Shown: positions 46,170 through 59,085 of the stretch, piece by piece
How positions within the stretch are numbered: the stretch's first letter is position 1
Layout: each line of letters opens with the position of its first letter
From: Hofstenia miamia
Lineage: Eukaryota; Xenacoelomorpha; Acoela; Hofsteniidae
Reading direction: 5' to 3'
Assembly: GCA_900660155.1 (NCBI GenBank)
Contig: CABFPE010000030.1
Coordinates: 403,458 to 467,457, forward strand
DNA length: 64,000 nucleotides
The notes under the pieces: model-generated
What the model was told of the DNA's origin: nothing
Database searches by the model: none
What the model saw: only the letters and a program-made list of their open reading frames with translations
Position numbers and translations under genes: made by a program

Positions 46170-46690
46170 TGTAAATTTCACACTTTGAAGGTATTGCGAA
46201 CATTTCTTTGTCTTCAACAGATTTCATGGCCTTAATTCTTCAGCGTGACCGTTTTGAACATATTGGTGTCTAGTTGAAAGCAGCTCAATCTTTGATTTTT
46301 GTCGGTAAGAAACAACACGAAACTAGTCTGTTATATTCCAGAATTGACCATTTTTGCACCACTGTAATATTGCTGCTAATAAACGCTATAAGAAAATTGG
46401 TTTTTTACCTACTATTCGACCAAAAAGAATAGCTCTCTAAAATTCGTTTAACAATAGACATACTAACAAGATTTGGCAAGACTCATTCAACACGCATTTG
46501 ATTTGTCTGAATGATAACTTTGATGGTATGCAAAATTTTAAGATATTAGTAGAAGTCAATACTTTCTCTTTCTTGATTGTGTTTACAACCGCTGTGACCA
46601 ATTTTCAATATTCGTACTATAGCTCGTTGGGATTCACCGGGCTTTGACAACTTCATCTTTAAAATCGGGCATTTTTTTAATGGCAATGCG
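46170..46690 (-). pseudogene. Tc1-like transposase relic, N-terminal half
   Basis: Minus-strand pieces in order: PDFKDEVVKAR, then in another frame a helix-turn-helix-like SQRAIVRILKI, then VSMSIVKRILESYSFW (second DNA-binding part), then FRVVSYRQKSKIELLS, which stands where the W-x-x-V-x-x-SDESK-x-x-L block of Tc1 transposases is expected. Many stops and frame changes, no DDE part or ends visible. Identification rests on motif order and is moderate. Confidence 0.5.
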
Positions 46691-47094
46691 TGAAAACATG
46701 TAATTTTTTGAAATGCAGACGTTTGTGGTAAGTCCTTACATAGTGTTTCATCTTAAGTGAACGATATATAATTACAATAGGTGTTAATATTTATGAGGAT
46801 TAGGAATTTATCAATACTTGGAATTATATTTATGAGTTATATGTAATGTTTGTATCCATTGATGACATCTTTTGTTTATAAGTACAAAGAAATAAAAAAC
46901 AATCATTGTTATATCACAAATACTTAAGGCTCATAAAGAAGCGAATTTCCCATTTGACTTCTAGAAATTTTCTAAAAGTTATTTTTTGTACAGAACCTGT
47001 ATTTCTTATTCAAAATTTATTTGTTTCTTTCATGCTTAAAGTTCCAATTTTAACAAATTAGGATCTACATTTTTGGACATTACTATTATATCAG

Positions 47095-47542
47095 CGGGGG
47101 TGGGCAATAAATAATTGTTGACAAAATATATTGCAATAAGTACAATATAAATAATTTATTTTACGATTTGTAAAATAAAAAGAATTGTTTTTTGACCAGA
47201 AATTTTTGTAAAAAAGGCAAACTTATTGGCATCGCATTGAAGCACAGTCACTTTGTGGTCAATTAACTTTGAGTGTAGTAAGCGGAATATTGTTCTGCTA
47301 AGCCATTTAACGTGTACATTTTACGTTGTGCTTAAACACCATGGTAAAGTCTTCCAATAAAGAAATTGTTACTTACTGCTTCGAAAAGGTCGATTCGGAT
47401 TCATGGCGGTGTAAATGGGGAAATAATTTTAAATTGTTAATAATTTATTGTTGCGATACAATTATTGTTTTTTGACCTTTTTAGATGCAATTATTTATTT
47501 TTACCTCAAAATAATATTGCAATCCAATATTACACACCCCTG
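47095..47542. mobile_element. hAT-type MITE
   Basis: The left end CGGGGGTGGGCAATAAATAA and the inverted right end CAGGGGTGTGTAATATTGG are imperfect terminal repeats; further inside, ATTGCAATA-type words recur. Flanking octamers TATATCAG and ATTATCAG agree at 6 of 8 positions, consistent with a worn 8-bp hAT duplication. 448 bp, no coding. The seam duplication (48636 onward) repeats its right part. Confidence 0.65.
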
Positions 47543-50001
47543 ATTATCAGTTACATGTTTTCTAAGACTTATGTAGAAGATGATCCAGGACTGAATCAAT
47601 GATCTATGCAACAACCTTCTAAGTAGAGTTGTTGCATTGGATCTCCTATAACTCTGTATTGATATTTCGGAAGGTATTCAGTTCTGAAACGATTGACAAT
47701 TGCTTAGAAATCTTTCTTCCTGGCACCTGCTCATGAATTTTAAAAGACAGCAATGAATTGTGCCTTTGTTTTGTGTAATTATATATTTCATCATTCAACA
47801 ATTCAACCATTCTCAACACATTGTCAATCAAGCAATTGCCCTGTATTAAAGTTGTATATCAAATCTACGATTGTCTAGGAGGAATCCTGTTAAAATTTGA
47901 ATTTAACCAATTAAAATTTATTAATCAGAAGTTTAAGTTTTTGTGTTTGTGCAATCTGTAAGTGAAGCTAGTAACATTTATTTATTAAAATTAGTGCTTC
48001 CAAAGAAACCGAATACGTAGTACTACATATATATTTTATATTTAATTTTAAGGACTGTTAAGAAGAAAGTTTGAAAATGGGCTGTAGTTTACAGAACACT
48101 TAGTAATCCTTCAATTTTGTACCATAGAGTGAGTTACACTTGAAAAAATTCGATAAGATGATCATTCGAACTATTTGAATCTGTGACAAAATTATAGAAT
48201 GATTTAACCAAATGACTACGAGATCAGGTATCTTTCATTGCTGTACTTGCCAGACATAGCATGTGGAAATTCATTCTATTAAACTTCTACTTTTGGATCT
48301 TTTTCTCTTCAATAAATTGTCAAATAATGATTTCGTTTTAAAATCTACAACTTTGTTTACTTTAAGTCTATTCGTCATTCAAATCCAGGAAGTTCAAATC
48401 TTATTATCTTTGAAAGTAAAATTTGTAAAAATTATAAGACTCCTGATATTTTCTCATTGAACTGTTCTATTATTGAAGACGTTAATTAAAATTAATACAC
48501 CAAAGATATGAAACACAATTTAAAAGACTTTTTTGGAATTTTTTCAAGGCTAATTATATTTTTGAAAATCTTTGCAATCATTATATCGTCTGCCCTTGTA
48601 ATTCTTATCACTCAGAACGTCGATTAAACTTTTANTTGAGTGTAGTAAGCGGAATATTGTTCTGCTAAGCCATTTAACGTGTACATTTTACGTTGTGCTT
48701 AAACACCATGGTAAAGTCTTCCAATAAAGAAATTGTTACTTACTGCTTCGAAAAGGTCGATTCGGATTCATGGCGGTGTAAATGGGGAAATAATTTTAAA
48801 TTGTTAATAATTTATTGTTGCGATACAATTATTGTTTTTTGACCTTTTTAGATGCAATTATTTATTTTTACCTCAAAATAATATTGCAATCCAATATTAC
48901 ACACCCCTGATTATCAGTTACATGTTTTCTAAGACTTATGTAGAAGATGATCCAGGACTGAATCAATGATCTATGCAACAACCTTCTAAGTAGAGTTGTT
49001 GCATTGGATCTCCTATAACTCTGTATTGATATTTCGGAAGGTATTCAGTTCTGAAACGATTGACAATTGCTTAGAAATCTTTCTTCCTGGCACCTGCTCA
49101 TGAATTTTAAAAGACAGCAATGAATTGTGCCTTTGTTTTGTGTAATTATATATTTCATCATTCAACAATTCAACCATTCTCAACACATTGTCAATCAAGC
49201 AATTGCCCTGTATTAAAGTTGTATATCAAATCTACGATTGTCTAGGAGGAATCCTGTTAAAATTTGAATTTAACCAATTAAAATTTATTAATCAGAAGTT
49301 TAAGTTTTTGTGTTTGTGCAATCTGTAAGTGAAGCTAGTAACATTTATTTATTAAAATTAGTGCTTCCAAAGAAACCGAATACGTAGTACTACATATATA
49401 TTTTATATTTAATTTTAAGGACTGTTAAGAAGAAAGTTTGAAAATGGGCTGTAGTTTACAGAACACTTAGTAATCCTTCAATTTTGTACCATAGAGTGAG
49501 TTACACTTGAAAAAATTCGATAAGATGATCATTCGAACTATTTGAATCTGTGACAAAATTATAGAATGATTTAACCAAATGACTACGAGATCAGGTATCT
49601 TTCATTGCTGTACTTGCCAGACATAGCATGTGGAAATTCATTCTATTAAACTTCTACTTTTGGATCTTTTTCTCTTCAATAAATTGTCAAATAATGATTT
49701 CGTTTTAAAATCTACAACTTTGTTTACTTTAAGTCTATTCGTCATTCAAATCCAGGAAGTTCAAATCTTATTATCTTTGAAAGTAAAATTTGTAAAAATT
49801 ATAAGACTCCTGATATTTTCTCATTGAACTGTTCTATTATTGAAGACGTTAATTAAAATTAATACACCAAAGATATGAAACACAATTTAAAAGACTTTTT
49901 TGGAATTTTTTCAAGGCTAATTATATTTTTGAAAATCTTTGCAATCATTATATCGTCTGCCCTTGTAATTCTTATCACTCAGAACGTCGATTAAACTTTT
50001 A
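47269..50001. repeat. exact 1366-bp tandem duplication around a single N
   Basis: 47269-48634 and 48636-50001 appear identical at every position I compared (offset 1367), including identical short reading frames on both strands, and are separated only by the N at 48635. An exact copy bounded by one N is best read as an unmerged overlap of two contigs. It should be counted once. Apart from the MITE end at its start, the unit is AT-rich with no recognised gene. Confidence 0.93.
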
Positions 50002-51213
50002 TTAGTTTATTCGAATTTACTTGTAATTTTAATTTCTTGTTTAATAAAAAGTCTCTTAAAAATAATTATAGAAACCAAAAATTATATTATGCTTCCACCA
50101 CCGAATACACCTTTTTTATGTTGAAGACATAACCTATTTCGCAAAAAAGTTATCCTCTATCAGATACCTGATATTGTGATGCCAAGCCTAAGGAAATTCA
50201 ACAATGATCATAGCTTTTACATAGGTATCTTAGGCAGAACCAAATTTGCTCTTAGTGATTATGACAACATTTAACTTATATTTTTCTAGAACAATTTCTT
50301 CTTAGTGCTAACAGATGTATGAAACACTCGCAACTTTGGTTATCTCACAACGCGATGATGTTTCTTTTAAAAGATTTCTGTGCTGTTGGGCTTATATACA
50401 ACACAGAGTATTTTTGCTGTATTTTTTACTTGTAGTGAAATATGGTGAATTGCATAGCAATGCTAAAAAACCAACAATAGAGAAAGTATTAAATTCAAGT
50501 TATGGCAATTTACAAAATGTGTAACTAAAGGTATTTTGTGTAGAATAACTGGGTGCACCCCTGTTCACAGTATTTATAATTCGAATTTTGTCGCTGGAAG
50601 TGACTACGTATTTATTTAAAGTTATTATGAACTTTTCAAGTGACCACAAATTATAAATTCTTTCGATTTAATTTAGTATTGTTATTTATGGAATATTACA
50701 GTTCATTTCAGAAAATTAAACACCGACAAAAATTTATTATTTTTGATAAAAACTTTTAATATATGAATAAGAAACAACTGTAATGATCAATCGCAAGAAT
50801 AAATTGCTTTTGTGTTATTTATAGCAGACGTTGTATTGTATCAAAGCGCTTTCTACTTTTTTAAGTTCCGTTTGAACACTTCAAAGTGACTCGGTTTTGC
50901 TGGTCCCTTGCTAACGTTGATTTTGTAATGATCTACAAGGACTTAATTTGCAATGCTATAACATTTCTCATAGAAAATTACAAGCAATTAAATTTTTATG
51001 GCAAAACATATTGTTCATACCGATAATTGAATTGTTAGCAAATATATTGATTTCAATAATGCGTCAATCTTTGCTAAAATGCTATTTATACATTACAAAC
51101 TAGTGTAGAGTAATTCAGGCCGTGCCTTTTTGCGCTTCTGGAATTATGTACTTTGCTTTGAAACATTCGATTTAATCATTATTTAATATTGCATTTTAAT
51201 AACTTCATTAAGG
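50002..51213. other. AT-rich DNA without recognisable gene
   Basis: Nothing supported; a word GTGCACCCCTG at 50553-50563 resembles the right end of the CAGGGGTG-type MITEs. Confidence 0.35.
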
Positions 51214-51966
51214 TAGGTATCGTAATTCCGGACTCGTTTTTCAATCCTAGGATTAAAAATGTCCCAGTCCGGTAATCCCGGAATTTTATCCACTACATTT
51301 TGGACACTATTCATTGCGTGCGGTTCCCTTTTTGTAGAGTACATAAGGGATCTATGCTGTTCTATAGCTACATACAAATGTATTTAGGGGTGTACTTTGC
51401 GTCCTGTAAAAGGAACCCTATTTTAAACAGAAAATGAAATTAAAATCATAAATATTATAGTCTCGTATTGTGTGATATGTTGCATTGCATTTTGAAAACA
51501 TTTTGTTTTAGAAAATGTTATTCCTCTTCACCAATTCAGTATAAAATGTTTTAATCATAGCTGCAAATTTGTAAATCGTCAGCGTTTTTTCAGCCCTGCT
51601 CTGGCCTATATACGACTCAGTGTAGTAGTTTAACATAATAACTTTTATAATATAGCTTTAGATAAAGCAGTTTATTTTCAAAATTTCTAAGGTTTTAGAA
51701 GGTAGTAAAAATTTATTTATCGAACTACGAAAGTATTTTATAATACTAGACTTCCAATTCAGTGTTTATTGAACTTTTCTTCCGGCCATACTATTTGAAG
51801 ACTTATAAATTTCAGTTTCACAATTGGCAGGATTTATTCGTCACGTGATCTCGCTCATCCACTTCTAAAAATGGGTATTATTTGTGGATTTTACAGGCTG
51901 TACACTTAATTACACGTTGGTTTAATATTTCAGTTGTTTCGAGAATCCCGGGATTACGAACCCTAC
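51214..51966. mobile_element. possible MITE pair of ends
   Basis: Left TAGGTATCGTAATTCCGG and inverted right TAGGGTTCGTAATCCCGG agree at 15 of 18 positions. An extra CCGGTAATCCCGG word lies at 51270. I see no matching target duplication, and another TAGGGGTGTAC word at 51386 suggests nested or composite structure. Confidence 0.5.
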
Positions 51967-53791
51967 AATATGCGTAATATGCCGTTTTTTATGATCAAGA
52001 ATTACTTACTTTTCATGGACTTTTTGTGGCTATTGGGAATTTAATTGTCAAGTGTTGAAAATACAATTTGATTCAATAACTTGCTACTAAAACCAACATA
52101 ATGAAAGCTATATTTACTTCATTTATTATGTGGTTAGCTGTTCGAAAACTTTTCTTTGTTCGTTTTAACCCTAAACAAAATTTACGAAGATTCGAAAAAT
52201 TCTTGGACAATATGGTGAAAACTTTTTGTAACTTTAAGGTCATACGTGAAAATTTAGAGTTCAGCAGCAATATTGTTTTAATCAGGTGACTTAAAATACT
52301 ATATTTTTATTGCATTTTCTTCTATGACATTCAAATTTTTCTTCCTATGGAAGTAAGAACATATTTCTTTGAATAATTCACCTGCATTAGTTTGTGGGAA
52401 AAGTTTTGGGGTATCTTACGCCAGGAATGATCCAATCCAATTACCAATTAGGTGTTCCATATGATATTAACCTTGCACACCACTGCTAAGTAAGGGAAAA
52501 CTTTATTAATTGCTTTGTAATTCAAAATCTAACGCATACACTTAAACTGAAATTATTATTATATCTGTTGTGTTTGTCACTATTTCGACGTCGCATGCAT
52601 GCATTTAAAATCGCTGATTTCTTAATTTCCTGCTGAGTTAATATTACGCAATATCTCGTGCTCGTGCTCATCCGATAAATTTAGAGAGTTATTTATGTTC
52701 AGAATTCAAAGATATCTAGAACCTCTTTCATATTCTTGTTCCAGTTGAAGACCTCCTTAACAAAAAAATATTTAAATGAATTGCACAGTTTCAGCAAAAT
52801 TTTCATAATTTCCAAAATAAATCGTTTTGATTTGGTACTTTCTTTCAGGTTGATTGGCATTCGGACATTATTATTTTGGAAAATTCGCATTAAATGCATT
52901 AATTTTTACATGCCTACGTGTCTATACATTATTCGTAAATGCTTGCCTTTTTCCTATAAACATTGATATTTCTGCTGGAAGTAACGGACACGTCACATGT
53001 ACTAGCAGAACCAGTTGATACAATCTCTTAATTGACAGATTCTCCATCCTCCAAATAGAATAGAACGCCAATGTTCTTCTAGAAACTTCTTCTCCCAGTG
53101 TTACTTGCTATCCCACAGGTCCTACTTTTAAGTAAGCCCTGTAACACATGATTTTCCTTCAACATGTTTATCGTAAATGTTCGCACTTAATCTGTTCAAT
53201 TGCACTTTTTAAACCAAGTCGGCATTTGGACTTCGATCAGAACATAATTTCTGCTTAAAGGGTGCGGACCCACCCTTTAGTATGAACTTCATATTGGCAC
53301 TTAAAATGATGTCAAGAAATTGTGCATACGGCTTGCCCGCACATTCTAAGGTTTGTTAATTTTAAAATAAAACCGTTGCGCGGTAAAATACACGTCTTCA
53401 AACATTTTTCACTTTTGCTATTTATTATGAGCTTTAACTCCAGAGAAATTCCAAGATAATGGTTTAGTTTAAAGAAAGACTAAACTAAATTTGATATAGA
53501 ACTGGTGAGCCAGGGTTGCGGATCGAATAGTTTTCGATCCATATCCAATCCAATCCACAAAAATTTACATGGATCTATCCATAAAGGAGCCATATTCACC
53601 AAGAAAATTTATCCGAAAAAATATTTAAAGCAAACGCCCATTTCTTTAGTTGTTTTGTACAATTCAATAGTAGGGGCCGGCTGTATGACAATTTTGGAAG
53701 TCGGTGCGGTTTAGTTCGGTATCATTCAGAATACCGTGATATCGGTTCAGTATCGGCATGAATAAGAAAAATCAATAACATATTTACCATA

Positions 53792-53832
<41 letters not shown>

Positions 53833-55474
53833 TAAAAACATTAAGAATATATATATATGTGTGGGTGTGTGAAAAACATTAATAATGGCGGCAAGCACTT
53901 GTTATCTAAACAACAAAAGAGAATAATGATTGCATTAGTAAAAAGTGCCGTAAATCATTGTCTATAAGCTGTATCTGTAAAATTCTTACCAAGTTCGGGG
54001 TTAAGTTATATCTTGCAATGTCGAAATGCTGAAAAAATTTACTCAATAATATGACACTAAGTGCACACAGCATTCAATTTTACCATTCTCGATGATATGT
54101 GTTACAGTATGTTAGCGGATTTGGTAATTATGGTTAAATAAAGTTTGTTAAATGAATGGATAACATGTGTTGGGAAGGATAAAATTAGTGTGCCATGGCA
54201 GATGCGCTTGTTCAGACTTGTCAACGAGCCTAGCCGAGAGAAGCCGAGCCAAGTTTGAGCAGAGTATTGGATATACAACTACCTTTGTTAACCAAAGCAA
54301 ATTTATAGTATTTCTTGTTAAATTGATTGTGGTGAGCAAATCTGAGCTGCAGGTGTGAAAAAAGAACTCAGGATACTTAAAGCTACCCACCAATACTCCA
54401 TCACTATAGTGTACAAGTTTTGCGCTCAACAATTGAATATTTTCTAAATATTCTTTGGCATGCAACATACTTGTATATTTATTTTGGCAGACTGGTTTTA
54501 GCCTTCTAGTGAGTCATGATTGTTTGAAGTCAGCCCCAAATAAATTTAGATAATCTGTATGAGATTTGAAAAATATTTTAAACACCATAACTAATGCATG
54601 TCCATTCCACTGATAAGGCTCAACCCACTTGTAAATCTATTAGTAATTTGTTTTTTTAAATCAACTACAATACGACATTTGTCTTAAGCGATTGAATTTC
54701 CGTCAAGTTTTGTGTTTTTAATTCCTTGGGAATTAGTTTTGAAAATAAGCTATCCAAAACGAATTTTCAAGCAACTACTACGTTATTCGTAATGAAAAAT
54801 ATTGAACATTGATAGAAGCAATTCATGTGAATCATCAGTAAAGCCCACCTGTCCTGTCAAAATATGTCGTCGTCTTTCATAAGTGTGCATTGGGCAACAA
54901 GTTGCGTAGGTGAACAATTTTATTGTGGACGTAGGAGTAAAACACAAACTAATAGATTCTTTGAAATGCCAAATGTATAGTTAATAAAGCTTTGAAGTAA
55001 ATATAATTCAATGAGTCAGAAGAAGAAATCCGACTATCTTTCCAAATATATCTTCCCTTAGTCCCATGAATGACACTGTCATGTTCGTTAGAAGCACATC
55101 GTTGTGCGTGAATTAAGGTGCGATCTTGCTTGTGAATGTCGCCATTGAAATAGCATTGCCACTTTCACCACCTGTATATCCAATACCCATTCAATCAAAT
55201 AGAAATTACTATCCGAAGTAATTGCATGTCTGTATTTGTGAAGTAGCCCAAATAAGCAACTCTAAAATGTTGAAAATTATTGTTGCTCATAGATGTGTAG
55301 ATTTCGAAATTATTTACCCTTCAAAACAGCATTTATATAACCTTTTTTCCCGAACTGTAGGAAAGTATATGAACGTGTATATTAAAAAGGCATAAGGGAC
55401 ATATCCTGCCTCCCTCAAAATGATTCTGTCGCCTTGAAAAAAGCAACAGAGGCAGCTGCCCTCCTTATCTTTCT
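51967..55474. other. AT-rich DNA without recognisable gene
   Basis: No gene supported. Holds the AT tract at 53796, followed by a near-repeat of TGTTAAAAACATTAAGAA. Patches of different composition at 53500-53600 (repeated ATCCA words) and 53680-53755 (CGGTATC / CGGTTC words) look like pieces of MITEs. The minus frame at 54148-54468 (106 codons) overlaps a plus frame and has no known domain. Confidence 0.35.
53796..53829. repeat. AT microsatellite
   Basis: (AT)17, followed by a smaller AT and GT tract at 53846-53870. Confidence 0.95.
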
Positions 55475-55482
55475 GTTCCGGT

Positions 55483-56103
55483 CAGAGATGGGCATCGGTA
55501 CCCGACTTCTGATATCGAGCCGGGTCGCGTACGCTCATTGAGAAGATTCTGTCGGTTAAATGTCTGGTATGATAAACTGGATAAAATGCAGTATTATTTT
55601 TAAGCTACTGAATGAAGACAACTTAAATTATTTTGCGCATATTTTAGTCTCGCAGAAATAAGCATACAAAACTACAACATCAAGGAACATAGGGAATACA
55701 TGATACGTTAATAGCTCTTCATGTTATGTCATTGACCACTCTAATAACGTTTAGGACCCGATTCACATGAGAGTGTTTTTGGAGCAGGTCTTTCAACATA
55801 AATTCTTTAATTACGTCTAATTATTTTTAATTCCTGTAAAGTTAAATACATTCATTTATATGTGAGTGGACATTCTCTCGAATTCTTGTAAGTCTATTGA
55901 GGATTAATTTAATAGCATTTTTTAATTTTACCGCTATTCTGTTTGCATTTATTTGTTTGTGATTCATGTACATTTTTATATTGAGTATTTACTTTTCTTC
56001 AAGTAATGTCGGATAAGTGAATTGATAGCCGAGTCGGGTCGGGTAAAAGAATGAACAGTCGGTTGGGGTTGGGTACAGTTCTTTTATTGAATGCCCATTA
56101 CTG
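55483..56103. mobile_element. hAT-type MITE
   Basis: Left end CAGAGATGGGCATCGGTACC and inverted right end CAGTAATGGGCATTCAATAA. Flanking octamers GTTCCGGT (55475-55482) and GTTCCAGT (56104-56111) differ at one base, giving a good 8-bp hAT duplication. The interior has GGGTCGGGT words near each end and no coding. 621 bp. Confidence 0.85.
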
Positions 56104-56111
56104 GTTCCAGT

Positions 56112-58216
56112 GCCCCTGAACACAAGCTTGCGAAATTTAATATTTGACTGATTAATGTCGTTCATCAGGGTATAGAATTCTGTCTCTTTAGATCATTCCT
56201 TTTGAATTCGGGAAATGTCTTCGTGATTGCTTTAATGAGCATGCAATATTTACTGCACTTAAAACTTCTTATCAACTGAATAATATTTTCATTATTTACT
56301 TATTAACAAGTTCTCTATAGGCGTTTGCCCCCACATTCTGATAATTCTGTATTCATTGAATTTAATCGCCTCATTTTTTCAAGGCGTCATTTTTGTCCTG
56401 AATGTGATTTTCAAATTGTTTAACTTCAATATAACTTTAGTTTGACGTTTAAAGACAAAGTAGTTGTCTATTTTAACACGGGCACCTTTTTCAAAGTTTA
56501 ACAGTTACTTGCACTTATTATAAATGTAGTAAATTTATAAATTAATTTTTTTAGATATATTCACAATATATTTTGCGTTTTAAAAAATGTTGGTGTGTTG
56601 TCTAGTAATTTCTAATTCTAATAAATATCAATGACAAGCAGACATCAGTGTAAAGAAGAGGTTTTAGGGGAGGCGACATTCAATTGCATTTCCTGATTGC
56701 TATGGATAATTATTTCATTATAATTCCCTCATTTTTTCTTCAATTAAACAATTGCGTAGTACTTCTTACTATATCTCTCTGGAAAATGGAAAATTTTTTA
56801 TACGTTTCCAGGGGAGTGCTTTTGCCGATGCCTGATTACGTTAATATATTCAATTTTTGCTATTTCAGAATTAAAATTCGTCTTGTAATTATGAGAATCC
56901 ACCATATTACTTTAAAATTGGTTAAGTCGTTTTACTGGTTTAGACATTTTTTGGCGTATTCATGTTTGGTTCATCTGTCATTTTTATCCTGTACGGATAG
57001 TGGCTTTATGTGATATTGATTCGGTAGATGCTACACTTTCCCAGGGTCTTCGACTTCCGTTCTTAAACAATACAAAGAGTAATGAGTTTAGGCAATATCA
57101 ATGTAAAATATATTCCGACAATTGTATAAAAATAATTTCACAATTTTCTTTCTGAATTAAAATGAAATGAAGTGTGTGCAATAAACTTTTCTTAACATTT
57201 TTGTTTTTTCAGGACAATAGAGTATGATGTGGTGATAAATGTTTAAAAATTAATTTTTACTAATTGTTTACTTCCTGTGCCTACAATAGATTCCAACCTA
57301 TTCCGAAAAATACTTAAATACCGAATTAAGAATGTTCAAAAAATGATGGCTGCGACCTTGACAGTTTTGCCATTAGAACGGTTTTCATTAACATTCATTG
57401 AATGACACCTACATGTAAAAATCCAAAGGATTGTAAGGTTCCCTTAAAGTAGACATAATCTGGAGATAAGTTTAAGTAGAATGCGAAATGACCAGCTATG
57501 TAGGTATTTTTACAATCAGAAACAAAGTAGTCTCTGAAATTCCATTGTTTTTAGACTGATTTATTTTGATAGTGCTTTAGTCTTCATTAGATCAAGTCTC
57601 ATTTCTGTTCAGCATGTAGTCTTATACACAAGTGGGTTTTTGCGTAAATGTGAAATGTCGGCTTTTCAATGTTTAGCAATTTGTAGCATGCTTTGATTCG
57701 GTCGATTTTATAGATAGTTAGCATCCATTAAATTGTCTTACATCACTCTTGCTGCATTTTTTCATGTTGAAGATGCTGTTCCAATAGTGTAAAATCGATA
57801 ATCTGCGCAGTTATAATCGGCGATATTATCGATAAGATTTTGTTCTTGACCGATGTTCAGATTAGTGTCTAAGGGTGCAGAGAGGGATACACCAAATTTC
57901 TACTAATTTTAATTCCTTGCAATGAAAATATGCCTACATAAGCTCAGACATGCTGTCTCTATCTTTGATAATATTATATTGCTAGCGATTAAGAGAGCAT
58001 GAACTATAAAATTTTTAGGATAGAAAAACGAGATCTAAGTTTTTGTCAGATACTTTCGATTTATATACATTTTGATCAATATAATATTTCATTGACAAAA
58101 ATACTTGATCAGCGCATTCCGATATTTACGGTAATCGATGTATCTATTGACGTATATTAAGCTATCCTGCAATTTACCGAAACGCGGACGATATTTTCGG
58201 TTTCGATTATTGTACA
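56112..58216. other. AT-rich DNA without recognisable gene
   Basis: A 109-codon plus frame at 56684-57013 is hydrophobic and low in complexity, as chance frames are here. No domain or RNA gene recognised. Confidence 0.35.
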
Positions 58217-58237
58217 TCATTGACTGTTTTTTTGGAA

Positions 58238-58466
58238 ATTACTTGTCACCACATTCAAATTGTCCTGTAATTCAGCGTTTAATTTTCTCATTGACAGCTG
58301 AATTGTCATTTTGTTTGCCTTTGCTTCGGATTGACATGTTTTCTCCTTCCTGTAAATGAGACAACACTCTTGACCAAAGATAAACATTTTAAAATTGCGG
58401 TCATCATCAAAATCCATGATGTACAGTTCGTCAAAGTAATGGAATATTTTGAAATTGTTAATGTTA
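58238..58466 (-). CDS. possible exon of unknown protein
   Basis: The minus-strand frame reads a protein-like stretch (FHYFDELYIMDFDDDRNFKM, then FIFGQECCLIYRKEKTCQSE, then an Asn/Leu/Lys-rich segment ending LNVVTS) with balanced composition, unlike most frames nearby. A possible acceptor (gttttag) precedes it near 58467 and a possible donor (gtaattt) follows near 58237. I do not recognise the family, and no neighbouring exon was found. It may be a host exon or part of an unknown element. Confidence 0.3.
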
Positions 58467-58571
58467 ATCTTTCTAAAACTTGCGAGTAACAATATATATT
58501 CACAGGGGCATGGGATTGAAACTAAATGTCTGATAACAATTCGCACAAAATTCGAATTCACAATGCAACTA

Positions 58572-59030
58572 GTTATTATTATTACTTGCACATCACAGCT
58601 TCATGCTCGTATCCCTCTCAGCTCGGGGAACTCACCAGTTCCCAGGGAGTCTGAGAGCTTTCCTCAGGACTCTAGCTGTTCCTAACAATGCTGCCTTCTG
58701 TGCTACCGCTCCTCCCCACTTTGGTACTCCCAACTGCTCCAAGTATCTCTTATGCTTCTTACTTACTGCTCCTACTACTACCGGGACTACTTCAACCTTC
58801 TTTAACTTCCACAGTCTTTCTATTTCCTCTGCTAACTCTCTGTACTTGTCTATCTTCTCTTTCTCCTTGCTTTCTACATTTCTGTCCTTTTGGTACTGCT
58901 ATGTCTATCACTGTTCCTAATCTTTTCTCTTTGTCTACCACTACTATGTCTGGCCTCCGTGCTTCTATCACTTTGCTCGTCTGTATGTTGAATTCCCACA
59001 GTATCTTAACCTTCTCATTATTATTATTAA

Positions 59031-59085
<55 letters not shown>
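58572..59085 (-). pseudogene. 3' end of an R2-like LINE (restriction-like endonuclease), 5'-truncated
   Basis: Minus strand. After an (AAT)n tract the frame reads KVKILWEFNIQTSKVIEARR, PDIVVVDKEK and TVIDIAVP, matching the restriction-like endonuclease region near the C-terminus of R2/NeSL-type LINE proteins (RPD...D motif). One frameshift near 58810 leads to KKVEVVPVVVGAV, YLEQLGVPKWGG, AVAQKAALLGTARVLRKAL and a stop at 58632-58634. A short 3' tail ends in (ATT) units at 58572-58584. Motif preservation suggests a young insertion. Everything upstream (reverse transcriptase) is absent. Confidence 0.85.
59017..59083. repeat. ATT/AAT microsatellite
   Basis: About 22 ATT units with one interruption, at the 5' edge of the truncated R2-like LINE. 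Reads as an Asn run in the LINE frame, which is not part of the protein family. Confidence 0.95.

Noticed and set aside
47269-50001. Recent tandem gene duplication
   Set aside because: No recognised gene inside, no differences seen, and an N exactly at the junction; an assembly cause is more likely.
54148-54468. 106-codon minus-strand frame
   Set aside because: No domain, overlaps an opposite-strand frame, no splice context; probably chance.
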